From the NCBI GenBank assembly GCA_964564905.1, contig CAZMCI010000002.1, forward strand, positions 1 through 52,463: a stretch of DNA of 52,463 bases, read 5' to 3'. Positions 35,850 through 45,053 of the stretch are shown piece by piece. This stretch comes from B75-G9 sp964564905 (GTDB lineage: Archaea; Hadarchaeota; Hadarchaeia; Hadarchaeales; Hadarchaeaceae). Position numbers and translations under genes: made by a program. How positions within the stretch are numbered: position 1 is the stretch's first letter; the number at the start of each line of letters is the position of its first letter. The notes below the pieces were generated by a model, which had not been told where the DNA came from, ran no database searches, and worked only from the letters and a program-made list of their open reading frames with translations.

Positions 35850-37541
35850 CTATCTATGAGCGTAAACGGCGGTCAGCTTTGGTTTCACCGTATCTATCCT
35901 CGCGAATCCGTATCTCTCGAACTGAACTACCGCTCCGGTCTGAAGCCCCGCGACGGCCGGCTCCGCCAGTCCCCGCTCCACGCGGTTGTCCGGCATCACG
36001 ACCTCGAGCCAGACCGCACATCCGGAGACCCAGTGGAGCTTGGGCCCTTCACCAACTTCCATGCCCTGAAAATCCGCTTTGAGCACTTTTCCCTTTTCCA
36101 CCAGCTTCACGTTCATCAGGTCCTTCAACCGGAATACCTGTCCCTTTTTCAGGGATGCGGCATCGCGCCCAGCAAGTCGAAATACCAGAGCGTCCCCCCT
36201 CCACTCCAGCGGCAGGATGCGCTCGCCGCTTTCCGGTCTGTTCGGATGGAGACGAAGTCTGACCTCCCTGAGTTTTGGGGCGTGGTACACAAGCATCTCC
36301 ACGGGCTCGGGCACGAAGAAGTATCTGTTCGCCATTCGATCCACGACCTTTCTGTTGTACGCGTAGAGCGTCTCCCAGCTGAGTGAGGAGTCGACCAGGG
36401 TAAGACCTATGTCGAGCATTAGCTGTCTTATAGCTTCCGGGACGAACCCACGCCTCCGGAGCGCTGCGACCGTGGCCAACCGTACATCGTCGTAACCCGA
36501 GAGCTCCCCGCTCTGTATGGCACGCATGGTCTGGGTTTTGCTCAGGGCCACGCCCGGCATCGTCAGGCGGCCGTGCTGAACCGCGGTCGGGTATGACCAG
36601 CCCAGGTGTTCGTACAGGATACGCTGGCGCTGTTCATTGACCTCATGTTCCTTCCCCCTTATCACGTGAGTTACGCCCATCTCGTGGTCGTCGATAGCTG
36701 CAGAGAAGTTGTAAAGTGGCCAGACCGAGTAACGCTCGCCAACCCTTGGGTGGGGCCTCGTCACCGGACGCAGGGCTGGCCAATCCCGCACGGCCGGATT
36801 GGGATGATCCATGGTTGTCTTGATGCGAACCACGGCTTCTCCCTTGGATAGATCACCGGCCAACATGCGCTCCCATCTGCCAAAATGTTCATCGGGAGGG
36901 AGGTCTCTGCATGGACATGCCTCCCCGCGATCCCTGAGCCTCCTGAACCGTTCAATCTCACAGGTACATACGTACGCCTTGCCTTCCCGGATCAACCGCT
37001 CGGCATATTTGTAATACAACTCAACCCGGTCTGACTGCGCGTACTCCTCGTCCCAGCTGAGACCGATCCATCTGAGATCACGTTTGATCAGTTCGTACAT
37101 CTCCGGCATCGTGTTTTCGGGGTTCGTGTCCTCAAACCGGAGGATGAATTTGCCCCCGTAACGTCTGGCATATTCATGACTCAACAACGCCGTCCTCACA
37201 TGTCCCAGATGTAATGGACCGTTGGGGTTGGGAGCAAAACGTGTGACCACTTCGGGGTATTTGTCTACATCGGGTAAGTCCGAGAGACCGCGTCGCTCTT
37301 CCCGCGTCCGTCTCTTCACAGGGCCAATTTTTTTCAGTTGGAGAAGCTGCTCCTCACTGGACCAGGCGTTCACCTCGGCCACGGCTTCCCTAGCTATCTC
37401 CGAAAGTTCTCTTATCTTGGATCTCCATCCAGGCAACTCCGCAACCAGTTTTCCAACTACGGCTTTGAGGTTGGCCTTTCCCTTGTGCTCGATAGCGTTG
37501 GTCAAAGCCCACCTTAGCGCTTCCCTTCGAATGTTCTCCAA
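35850..37541 (-). CDS. gltX: Glutamate-tRNA ligase (archaeal GluRS)
   Basis: This class I synthetase charges tRNA-Glu, and in most archaea tRNA-Gln for later amidation. The HIGH motif is in APNPNGPLHLGHVRTALL near residue 107. The KMSKS equivalent is VALSKTQT. The C-terminal beta-barrels mark the archaeal/eukaryotic class rather than the bacterial one. Length is 563 residues. It starts with TTG preceded by GGCGGAGG, about 65 nt after the idsA stop. Confidence 0.96.
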   Translation of the reverse strand: MENIRREALRWALTNAIEHKGKANLKAVVGKLVAELPGWRSKIRELSEIAREAVAEVNAWSSEEQLLQLKKIGPVKRRTREERRGLSDLPDVDKYPEVVTRFAPNPNGPLHLGHVRTALLSHEYARRYGGKFILRFEDTNPENTMPEMYELIKRDLRWIGLSWDEEYAQSDRVELYYKYAERLIREGKAYVCTCEIERFRRLRDRGEACPCRDLPPDEHFGRWERMLAGDLSKGEAVVRIKTTMDHPNPAVRDWPALRPVTRPHPRVGERYSVWPLYNFSAAIDDHEMGVTHVIRGKEHEVNEQRQRILYEHLGWSYPTAVQHGRLTMPGVALSKTQTMRAIQSGELSGYDDVRLATVAALRRRGFVPEAIRQLMLDIGLTLVDSSLSWETLYAYNRKVVDRMANRYFFVPEPVEMLVYHAPKLREVRLRLHPNRPESGERILPLEWRGDALVFRLAGRDAASLKKGQVFRLKDLMNVKLVEKGKVLKADFQGMEVGEGPKLHWVSGCAVWLEVVMPDNRVERGLAEPAVAGLQTGAVVQFERYGFARIDTVKPKLTAVYAHR

Positions 37542-37607
37542 AAACCCTCCGCCTCCGTTATAACCTCTGTGGATGTGACGGCATAAAAGTCCTGGATCCC
37601 TGGGTTT

Positions 37608-38603
37608 TCAAAATTCCCGTTCGACCACGAAATCCGCAAGCGCCAGAAGCATACTCTTTGCATTTGACTCGGACAGGGGGGCAAGCTGTGCTTTTGCCTC
37701 CGCCACCAGCCTTCTGGCTTTCTGCAGCACGTAATCGATCGCACCCGTCCTGCCCAACGCGTGTATCGCCGTTTCGATCTCCCGCTCAGACGCGTTTCGC
37801 CTCCCCAGAGCACGAAGGATGTCCCTCTTGTCTTTTTTTGAGGCAGAGGAGAGAGCCCTGAGCACAACCAAAGTACGTTTGCCCTCTCGAATATCGCTTC
37901 CTATCGGTTTTCCAAATTTTTTTCTGTCGCCGGTAACCCCAAGCACATCATCCTGGATCTGAAAAGCTGTGCCTATCAAAAGCCCGTAAGCACCAAGCGC
38001 CTTCACCTGCCTGGGAGTACCCCCTCCGAGCAAGGCTCCGACCTTCGCGGACGCCTCTGTCAAAGCACCGGTCTTTTTCGCGACCATGTCCATGTACTCT
38101 CCCTCGGTGACCTCATCCATCTCCTCAAACACCATGTCCATCGCCTGGCCCCTGCATATCTCGAAACTCGCCTTGCTGAGGGTGTCAAACAGTTCTATGA
38201 CGCGGCTTTTCCCCAAACTGAGCCTCCGGGCGTTCTCCGCTACGGCCTCGAAGACTCTAGCAAAAAGGGCATCCCCGGCTATTATCGCCATGGGTTCTCC
38301 CCACACCTCGTGGACGGTCTTCACATTTCTTCTGAATTTGTCCCTGTCCATTATGTCGTCGTGGATGAGGGTGAAAGTGTGCAGAAGTTCAATAGCAGCG
38401 GCTGTTTCAAGCGCATCCTCGGTTTTCCCGCCAACGGCCTCGCATGCGGTAATGACCAAGCACGGACGGAGTCTTTTCCCGCCTGCTCCGATCAGATGCC
38501 CCGCTGCCCTCGCCAGTACCACCGGCTCGAACTCCGGCACCCATCGATGGATCTCCCGCTCCACCAAACGCGCTCGGTCCCTCAGATATCTCAGCACATC
38601 CAT
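37608..38603 (-). CDS. idsA: Polyprenyl (geranylgeranyl) diphosphate synthase
   Basis: The enzyme builds the C15-C20 isoprenoid diphosphates used for archaeal ether lipids. Both aspartate-rich motifs are visible: LIHDDIMDRD, with the first motif short as in archaeal enzymes, and FQIQDDVLGVTGD. GGKRLRP and KKTGAL are also standard. I prefer the ATG at 38603, with GGTGGATGAC just before it, over the in-frame GTG at 38612 that overlaps the RNase J stop. Chain length cannot be fixed, but geranylgeranyl is expected. Confidence 0.95.
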   Translation of the reverse strand: MDVLRYLRDRARLVEREIHRWVPEFEPVVLARAAGHLIGAGGKRLRPCLVITACEAVGGKTEDALETAAAIELLHTFTLIHDDIMDRDKFRRNVKTVHEVWGEPMAIIAGDALFARVFEAVAENARRLSLGKSRVIELFDTLSKASFEICRGQAMDMVFEEMDEVTEGEYMDMVAKKTGALTEASAKVGALLGGGTPRQVKALGAYGLLIGTAFQIQDDVLGVTGDRKKFGKPIGSDIREGKRTLVVLRALSSASKKDKRDILRALGRRNASEREIETAIHALGRTGAIDYVLQKARRLVAEAKAQLAPLSESNAKSMLLALADFVVEREF

Positions 38604-38604
38604 G

Positions 38605-39930
38605 TCATCCACCCAGTCTCAATGATATACCGTTTCGGAGATGATGCATGTTTTCGTTCGGATAACCCAGCTCGTGGCCGATCTCCATCATCAACCTGAG
38701 TTTATCCGATGTACCGTGACATGGTATGAGATGCTCCGGCCTGATCATCTCGAGAAACTCGATCGTGTCCACCCTGCCCGCGTGTCCGGATGCATGAACA
38801 TCCCGGTAGATCTTAGCTCCCTGAACTCTGAGCTTGGTCTCCAGAAGCTGACGGTTAGATTCGTTTATCGGGTTCGGGATCACGCTGGCGGAGAAGATCA
38901 CCCTGTCCCGAGGGCCTATCTGCAGGGGTAGCTGACCGTCGGCTATACGTGAGAGGATGGAATTCGGCTCGCCCTGGTGCCCGGTGCAGATCAGCACGAA
39001 ATCCTCCTTGAAACGCTGAACCTCCCGAAGCATGTTGTGAACCGCGTTGGGACGCCCGTGAATGCGCAGCTCTTTTGGAAACTCGACCAGCCCTATCTCA
39101 AGCGCTGTGGTACAGTAATTTCGCAGGGACCGCCCCACAAGGACCGGAGTGCGCCCGATCTCAAATGACAGGTCCACTATGGATTTCAACCTTGCGATAT
39201 GGGAGGAAAACGTGGTCGCGAGAACAAGACCACCGCCGGCCCCAGCCTCCCTCATGACCTCCCTCAGCTTTTCTCTGACGTGGGCCTCGGAAGGTGTCGG
39301 CCCGGGATCATCCACGCGCACCGTGCCCACCATGGCCGCCAGCAGGCCCTCGTTCGGCAACCTTTTCAATCTTTTCCGGTCGGTCCTGTATCCCAGCAGG
39401 GGTTCCTCATCAAGCTTGAAATCGCTCGCACATAAAATCGATGCGTTGCCGTCGCTGATGAGGGGCAAGGTGGTATGAAGAATGCTGTGCGTTACGGGTA
39501 TGAACTCCACCTCTATGCCCTTCACCCTGACCTTGTCCCCAGGCATCACGGTTCTGAATTCATTTTTGACCCTGAAATGTCGCTCCTCGCGAAGGAGTTT
39601 TTTCGTGAGCTCCACGGTGAAAGGCGTACCGTAAATCGGAGCATCGTACGCGTGAGCCAGCTTGGACACCGCGCCGATGTGGTCCAAGTGTCCATGAGTA
39701 AGCACGATCGCGTCCACGCGGCGATTTCGAATGATCGCGTCATTGGGGATACCATTGATGCTTATGAGCTCCTCACGGCTCATGCTCCCTATATCCGCGT
39801 CCTCGAACGCCATGATGCTATCAAGTCTTATTCCCATATCGACCAAAATGTACCTTCCGTCGAATCCCAAAGCCGTCATATTTTTGCCTACCTCGCCCAG
39901 ACCGCCCAAAGGAAGTATCTCAACCGTCAT
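38605..39930 (-). CDS. rnj: Archaeal RNase J, metallo-beta-lactamase exonuclease
   Basis: This is a 5'-3' RNA exonuclease of the beta-CASP family. Metal motifs are LTHGHLDHIGAV and PVTHSILHTT; the beta-CASP part has ATTFSSHIARL, TGHQGEPNS and the late histidine in DVHASGHAGR. Length is 441 residues. Its start overlaps the isomerase stop (ATGA). It sits among isoprenoid genes, a placement seen widely in euryarchaea. Confidence 0.95.
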   Translation of the reverse strand: MTVEILPLGGLGEVGKNMTALGFDGRYILVDMGIRLDSIMAFEDADIGSMSREELISINGIPNDAIIRNRRVDAIVLTHGHLDHIGAVSKLAHAYDAPIYGTPFTVELTKKLLREERHFRVKNEFRTVMPGDKVRVKGIEVEFIPVTHSILHTTLPLISDGNASILCASDFKLDEEPLLGYRTDRKRLKRLPNEGLLAAMVGTVRVDDPGPTPSEAHVREKLREVMREAGAGGGLVLATTFSSHIARLKSIVDLSFEIGRTPVLVGRSLRNYCTTALEIGLVEFPKELRIHGRPNAVHNMLREVQRFKEDFVLICTGHQGEPNSILSRIADGQLPLQIGPRDRVIFSASVIPNPINESNRQLLETKLRVQGAKIYRDVHASGHAGRVDTIEFLEMIRPEHLIPCHGTSDKLRLMMEIGHELGYPNENMHHLRNGISLRLGG

Positions 39931-41012
39931 GAGCAGTGCGTTCTCCTAAATCTGTCTGGATCGAGACCGCGGGCGACCAGCCATTCCCTGGTCCATCCCG
40001 TGATCACCAGCGGCGTCTTTCTAAGATCCTTCACCTTTCTGCATCCAGTCAAAAACATCGCCGCCCTTAACTCCTCAATGAAATTCGAGAGAAGACCGAC
40101 CATCTTCCTTTTTCCCCCGGAGGCGACCCGGAGGGCGGGAAGCGCTATGCTGACCAGACTGGCCCCGAAGGCTAGAGCTTTTGCGGCATCCAGCCCCGAC
40201 CTGATCCCTCCCCCCGATATAACCGGAACTTTCACGGCCGATACGGTCTCAGCGGTGGAGATAGCCGTTGGGATGCCCCAATCCCAGAACGTGATGCCCA
40301 ATCGAGAACGTTTTTTCATCCTTAATGTCTCAACCCCTGCCCAAGAGGTGCCGCCTGCACCTCCGACGTCTATGGCAGCGGCACCCGCGCGAACAAGCTT
40401 TCTTGCCACCTCCGCGCTTACTCCACATCCGGTTTCCTTCGCTATCACCGGAACGTCCACCCCGTCACAAATTTCAGAAAACTTGGCAAGACCTCCCTTG
40501 TATTTTGGCTCTCCCTCTGGCTGAACAAGTTCCTGCAGAGGATTCATGTGAACTGAAAGAGCGTCGGCATCGATCATTTCCACTGCTTTGCGCGCCTCGG
40601 AGACCCCATATCCCTGAGCGAGCTGCGGTATCCCCAGATTACCGACGAGGAAGATGTCGGGGGCTACCTTTCTCACCTGAAAGGTCTCGGCGAGCCGGGG
40701 GGTCTCGATGGCAGCCCGCTGACTTCCCACCCCGAATGCTATGCCAAGCTCTTGAGCCGCTGAGGCCAATACGCGGTTCACCTTCCGTCCATGTTCGCTG
40801 CCACCCGTCATCGCGGATATCATTAGGGGGGCTTCTAGCTTCGCGCCCAGAAACGACACGCTCAGATCGACTTCATCGAGATCAAGCTCCGGCAGAGCCA
40901 CATGAACCAGATCAACTTGGTCGAATCCCGTGGTCTTGTTGACGGCCTCCACATCGTGCTCGAGACATACCTTTATGTGATCGAGCTTTCTCCTCACGGT
41001 TTTTTCGCTCAT
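39927..41012 (-). CDS. fni: Isopentenyl-diphosphate delta-isomerase, type 2
   Basis: This FMN enzyme interconverts IPP and DMAPP in the archaeal mevalonate pathway. Family stretches are RKLDHIKVCLEHDVE, LEAPLMISAMTGGS, GVGSQRAAIE, HMNPLQELVQPEG and VIAKETGCGVS. Length is 361 residues. Its start is 3 nt after the isopentenyl phosphate kinase stop and its end overlaps rnj, so all are one operon. Confidence 0.97.
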   Translation of the reverse strand: MSEKTVRRKLDHIKVCLEHDVEAVNKTTGFDQVDLVHVALPELDLDEVDLSVSFLGAKLEAPLMISAMTGGSEHGRKVNRVLASAAQELGIAFGVGSQRAAIETPRLAETFQVRKVAPDIFLVGNLGIPQLAQGYGVSEARKAVEMIDADALSVHMNPLQELVQPEGEPKYKGGLAKFSEICDGVDVPVIAKETGCGVSAEVARKLVRAGAAAIDVGGAGGTSWAGVETLRMKKRSRLGITFWDWGIPTAISTAETVSAVKVPVISGGGIRSGLDAAKALAFGASLVSIALPALRVASGGKRKMVGLLSNFIEELRAAMFLTGCRKVKDLRKTPLVITGWTREWLVARGLDPDRFRRTHCS

Positions 41013-41015
41013 CTC

Positions 41016-41804
41016 TCACCGCCTTCCCGAGACCACCGTACCAAGACCTCTCTCCCCACGGATCGCCCTCTCGAGCACGCCCGGTTTTGATGCATTCACG
41101 ATCTCCGCCTCTATGCCCTCTTTGGCGGCCTCCAATAATTCCCTTACCTTGTTTCTCATACCCCCTGTAACGTCTCCTTTCCCGGCCGTCCCCAAGGACG
41201 ATAAAAGTTTCTCGTCATCGGGAGTTATCCTCCGGATGATCTCAACGCGTTTTGAACTTTTACGGCCTTTACGATATACGCCGTCCACGTCAACACCCAT
41301 TATCACTCTAGAAGCCCTGAGTTCCCTGGCGAGATAGGAAGCTATCTGATCTCCAGACAGGATGCTCATGCCCTGGCTGATATCCGGCACAGCATCGCCG
41401 TAGAGGACTGGTACCATGCCGAGCTCAAGCAACTTTCGAACCGGGACGAGCTCCATATGCCGAATTCGTCCTCCGTCCACCACCACGCAGGAAGAGGGTT
41501 GAACCCCCATTGCCGGCAAACCGGCTTTCTGAAGGGCCCCGACCACCTCGACGTTCAACTGTTCCATCGCCCCGTGAGTCAGAGACAGGCCCATCAGCTG
41601 GGTTTTGCTTCTGTAACCGTTCGCTATCCCATATTTTGATGCCAGGGGATGGCCGAACGATCCACCCCCGTGGATTAGGACAAGCGGACCCCTCGCCGAC
41701 TTCAGCTCGTGTGCGAGTCTTTTTACGACTTTTCGTCTGACCCTGAACGGAGTGTGCTTGTCGGTTATCACGCTTCCCCCCAGCTTCACGATCAACGGAC
41801 CCAA
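41016..41804 (-). CDS. ipk: Isopentenyl phosphate kinase
   Basis: The enzyme phosphorylates isopentenyl phosphate to IPP in the archaeal version of the mevalonate route. LIVKLGGSVITDK starts the amino acid kinase fold. The HGGGSFGHPLASKYG motif carries the histidine that marks this family. GVDVDGVY and GDVTGGM are also typical. I chose the TTG at 41804 (262 residues), with GGTGAT about 4 nt upstream, just after the MEMO stop; the longer reading from 41834 would overlap MEMO and adds no conserved residues. Confidence 0.95.
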   Translation of the reverse strand: MGPLIVKLGGSVITDKHTPFRVRRKVVKRLAHELKSARGPLVLIHGGGSFGHPLASKYGIANGYRSKTQLMGLSLTHGAMEQLNVEVVGALQKAGLPAMGVQPSSCVVVDGGRIRHMELVPVRKLLELGMVPVLYGDAVPDISQGMSILSGDQIASYLARELRASRVIMGVDVDGVYRKGRKSSKRVEIIRRITPDDEKLLSSLGTAGKGDVTGGMRNKVRELLEAAKEGIEAEIVNASKPGVLERAIRGERGLGTVVSGRR

Positions 41805-41808
41805 GATA

Positions 41809-42648
41809 TCACCTAGACACCACGATGGAGGCATATCCGACTACCTCTGACATCGGGCCCGCCGTATCTCCGCTCGTGGCGTACTTCAGCAACTCGGCCT
41901 TTTTTGCCCCCATTTTTATTCCTGCCCGCAACATGGCAGAAACCGGTCCGTAACCACACATGGTGATCCCCTCGGAGTCAACGGTCCTAATCAATCCCTC
42001 CGCGTCAAGTGCCAAAATTCTCTCTATCGCCTTCCGGTCCTTCTTGGCGGCTGAATCCCGGGGTTCATAGTGGGTAAAATCCGTTGAAGCGATAACGACC
42101 ACATCCTTTCCGTCCGATGCCTCTGCGATTGCATCTCCCACTTCCAAACTTGTCCTCACGTCCTGCAGCATCATACAGATCGGAACGAGTTTGAATTTGG
42201 CATCGAAAAGGTGCTGTAAAAAGGGAAGTTGAACCTCGAGGGAATGCTCGTAAAAATGAGCCGTCTCATCCACATCTATCACCCCAGAGCTACGTCTTAT
42301 GGCCTCGCTTAGCGACCTGTCTATCTGTATCTCGCCCAGAGGGGTCCGCCATTTGCCCGACGTCATTATCGACACGCCGGAACCAACGCCGGAATGGTTT
42401 GGTCCAATGAGCACGACCGAACTTGGTCTGCCATCCTTGGCCATGCGTGCAAAGCCGTGCGCTGCCACCGGACCGGAGTACATGTAGCCAGCATGTGGCG
42501 AAACCAATCCCACCAACCGCCTATCTCCATCCCGGATGCTCGGCAGGACCCCGGGCCCATGAGGATGCGTATAGCACCATTCTATCTGCCTCAAAAGCTC
42601 GTGTCTGTTTCCGGAGTAGAACTGACCAGCCACGGCTGGAGGTCTCAT
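41809..42648 (-). CDS. MEMO family protein
   Basis: The family is related to extradiol dioxygenases; its biochemical role in archaea is not settled. Conserved histidine motifs are VSPHAGYMYSGPVAAHG, GPNHSG and EHSLEVQLPFLQ, with ASTDFTHYE and TMCGYGPVSAML downstream. Length is 279 residues. It lies in the isoprenoid cluster directly before ipk. The AMMECR1 partner is at 49497, but the radical SAM protein often linked to both is not in the window. Confidence 0.95.
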   Translation of the reverse strand: MRPPAVAGQFYSGNRHELLRQIEWCYTHPHGPGVLPSIRDGDRRLVGLVSPHAGYMYSGPVAAHGFARMAKDGRPSSVVLIGPNHSGVGSGVSIMTSGKWRTPLGEIQIDRSLSEAIRRSSGVIDVDETAHFYEHSLEVQLPFLQHLFDAKFKLVPICMMLQDVRTSLEVGDAIAEASDGKDVVVIASTDFTHYEPRDSAAKKDRKAIERILALDAEGLIRTVDSEGITMCGYGPVSAMLRAGIKMGAKKAELLKYATSGDTAGPMSEVVGYASIVVSR

Positions 42649-42816
42649 GAACGTCCCCCAAAGTGAATGGGAGTCTGGCTAAAAAAGTTGTGAGGTGGCT
42701 CAGGAATGGGCCTCCAAGGGAATAAAACCGCACGAGACTTGAGATACGCGTCCAACCGGAAAACGTTGGCCATCAGGACCATCAATTGAGTATGCAGTTT
42801 ATCGTCAGGCTCTTAA

Positions 42817-43446
42817 CTATCCAGTCCCGGGTTTGGTCTCGAACTCCTCGACCGAAACCTCAAACGGCTGATCTGGAGAAAGCTCTCCTCTCTCCCTCAG
42901 CACCTGCCGTGCGAGAAGCCAGTAGACGAGAGCGAGAGCCTTCCTGCCCTTGTTGTTGGTTGGGATGACCAGATCCACATCCGCGGTCTCGTTGTCCGTG
43001 TCGCAAAGGCCAACCACGGGTATTCCGACCTGGGACGCCTCTCGTAGGGGCTGCTCATCCGCAAATGGATCCGTGACGACGAGCACTGCGGGCTCGATAT
43101 ATCCCTTGTAGCTGGGGTTTGTGAACGTCCCGGGAATGAACCTCCCAACTATCGCCATACTCCTGGTGACCTCGCCGAACCGTTGCGCTGGGCGCTGCCC
43201 ATATTGCCTGGCTGAAACCACCACCACATCCTGAGGATTGAATCGTGCCAAGAATTTTCCGGCTGCTGCTATCCTCTCATCGGTTTTTCGAACATCGAGA
43301 ACGTAAAGACCATCAGGACGAACCCTGTAGATAAATGGTGCCATCGCGCCGGTTTTTTGCCTGGTGCCTATGTGGACACCGCTGGAGAGGTACGTCTCGA
43401 AATCTATCAGCCCTACTAGGCCTTCTCCAAATTCCGCCGCGCTCAT
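42817..43446 (-). CDS. rps2: Small-subunit ribosomal protein S2
   Basis: S2 is a small-subunit protein with stretches LSSGVHIGTRQKTGAM, FIPGTFTNPSYKGYIEPAVLVVTDP and VGLCDTDN typical of the archaeal form. The ATG at 43446 overlaps the enolase stop (ATGA) and starts the family N-terminus; the longer reading runs into enolase. Length is 209 residues. A 168-nt spacer with a T-run separates it from MEMO. Confidence 0.96.
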   Translation of the reverse strand: MSAAEFGEGLVGLIDFETYLSSGVHIGTRQKTGAMAPFIYRVRPDGLYVLDVRKTDERIAAAGKFLARFNPQDVVVVSARQYGQRPAQRFGEVTRSMAIVGRFIPGTFTNPSYKGYIEPAVLVVTDPFADEQPLREASQVGIPVVGLCDTDNETADVDLVIPTNNKGRKALALVYWLLARQVLRERGELSPDQPFEVSVEEFETKPGTG

Positions 43447-44714
43447 CTGGGTCGCCCCATTTTGGCCTTTGGCCCGAGCTCCTCCTCGATTCTGATCAGC
43501 TCGTTCAACTTTGCTATGCGTTCTCCACCAACAGCCCCGGTCTTTATCAGGGGGCAGCCCCATGCCACCGCGAGATGAGCTATCGTATCATCCGGAGTTT
43601 CCCCGGACCTGTGGGAGATCGTGGGGGCACAATTATGCTCTTTTGTCAGTTTTACCGCAGCTAACGTGTCGCTCAAGGTCCCTATCTGATTGGGCTTTAT
43701 CAGCACGGCATTCGCCGCCCCGACCTCCATGCCCATTTTGATCCGTTTCACATTTGTCACGAAGATATCATCTCCACATATCAGACAGTCCTTTCCCGCT
43801 TTACGTGTGAGCTCCGCGAAACCCTCAAAATCCTCCTCGTGCATTGGATCCTCCACGTAAAAGAGTTTGTAGGTCTTTATCAGGTCCAAAACGAAATCAA
43901 TTTGTTCGCCCGGATCCCTCGTCTTTCCCTCACGTCTGTAAACGTATTTTTTCTGTTTCTCGTCGTAAAGGCTACTGGCCGCCACATCGAGCGCTGGCCT
44001 GACCTCGAAACCCAGCTCACCGGTAACCTGCTCGCACGCCTCGGCAACCACCTCCATTGCCTGGAGACTGTCCAAGTTGGGCGCCCATGCTCCCTCGTCG
44101 CCCTTCCCGCCGGTGAACGTCTTGTCCCTTTCTCCGATCTTCGCCTTAACTTGTTTGTGAACTTTAGCGTTGGCGAAAACAGCATCCACGAATTTTTTGG
44201 CGCCGATTCCCACCGATATGAACTCCTGGATGTCCGGAGCCATCTTGCCAGCATGCGCCCCGCCTCCGAGTACGTTGCCTATCGGATAAGGCAAACTGTA
44301 TTCGTCACCCTCGTTCAGGTACCTGTACAATGGGAGACCGGAAGCCGCGGCGGCGGATTTTGCCACGGCCATGGATATCGCGACCGCGGCGTTTCCTCCC
44401 AGCTTGGAAAAATTGGACGTGCCGTCGAGCTCATGAAGAAGGGAATCAATCTCCTCCAGTTTTTCCACGGACTTTCCGGTGAGTTTTGGTGCTACAGTGC
44501 CCCTCACCATTTCGATCGACGCGTCCGGCCCTCCAGCGGGAAACGCCACTACCTCATGCTTTCCGGTGCTGGCCCCACTGGGAGCCGCAGCCCTGCCGAA
44601 CCCGACCTTTCCATCGCTGGCCACCACGGCATCGATCTCGATGGTCGGGTTTCCCCGGCTGTCCAGTATCTTCCGCGCCGCGAGTTTTTTGACCGTAAAT
44701 CCCTGCAACCGCAT
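43443..44714 (-). CDS. eno: Enolase
   Basis: The enzyme converts 2-phosphoglycerate and phosphoenolpyruvate. Conserved motifs are ARKILDSRGNPTIE, GAAAPSGASTGKHE, YVEDPMHEEDF, ICGDDIFVTN, VLIKPNQIGT, and ISHRSGETPDDTIAHLAV. Length is about 423 residues. ATG at 44714 is one codon past a GTG; either could be used. It is the first gene of the long minus-strand cluster that continues with S2, and supplies the PEP used by PPDK. Confidence 0.97.
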   Translation of the reverse strand: MRLQGFTVKKLAARKILDSRGNPTIEIDAVVASDGKVGFGRAAAPSGASTGKHEVVAFPAGGPDASIEMVRGTVAPKLTGKSVEKLEEIDSLLHELDGTSNFSKLGGNAAVAISMAVAKSAAAASGLPLYRYLNEGDEYSLPYPIGNVLGGGAHAGKMAPDIQEFISVGIGAKKFVDAVFANAKVHKQVKAKIGERDKTFTGGKGDEGAWAPNLDSLQAMEVVAEACEQVTGELGFEVRPALDVAASSLYDEKQKKYVYRREGKTRDPGEQIDFVLDLIKTYKLFYVEDPMHEEDFEGFAELTRKAGKDCLICGDDIFVTNVKRIKMGMEVGAANAVLIKPNQIGTLSDTLAAVKLTKEHNCAPTISHRSGETPDDTIAHLAVAWGCPLIKTGAVGGERIAKLNELIRIEEELGPKAKMGRPR

Positions 44715-44806
44715 CACCTTTATCCGATATTCATCCTCCCTTAAAAATCACTCACCCGTGTCTCGGTTCTTGAAGTGTGCTTGTGATAACGAAGTCCCAC
44801 CGAAAG

Positions 44807-44940
44807 TGGTGGGGCCGCCAGGATTTGAACCCGGGTTTGCAGGTCTCTTCTAGCCGCTCCAGTGGGTCATCATCCTTTCATCAGCAGACCCACAATAACC
44901 ACTGGAGCCTGCCGTGCTAGCCAAGCTACACTACGGCCCC
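44807..44940 (-). tRNA. tRNA-Trp (CCA) with intron
   Basis: The acceptor stem GGGGCCG pairs with CGGCCCC. The D stem is GTGT/GCAC, the anticodon stem GCAGG/CCTGC with CCA at 44903-44905, and the T stem CCGGG/CCTGG. A 57-nt intron (44845-44901) follows G37, the usual archaeal site. A and CCA follow the acceptor stem, so the 3' end appears encoded. The intron holds CTGATGA and GGATGATGA, like the C-type boxes of pre-tRNA-Trp introns that guide 2'-O-methylation of their own tRNA; the D boxes are less clear. TTAAAA at about 44966-44971 is the likely TATA box. Confidence 0.95.
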
Positions 44941-44966
44941 ACTAACGTGTAATCTGCTTTTGTGGT

Positions 44967-45053
44967 TTTAACTTCTGCGGCGGGAACTCCCCTGCGAAAG
45001 CCGGGGGGATAAAAGCCGCTTTTCCTGTTTAGAGCCTCCACCAAAGTGTTTGC
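44967..45053 (-). repeat. Copy 2 of the dispersed repeat, upstream of tRNA-Trp
   Basis: Read on this strand it matches 2-91 of the plus strand over its whole length, with a 4-nt deletion before TAAACAGG and one extra C in the loop stem. The lower stem GCGG/CCGC and upper stem CCCC/GGGG are kept, and AGA follows. It ends at the likely tRNA promoter and begins inside the right edge of the 45034 structured region. Confidence 0.5.
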
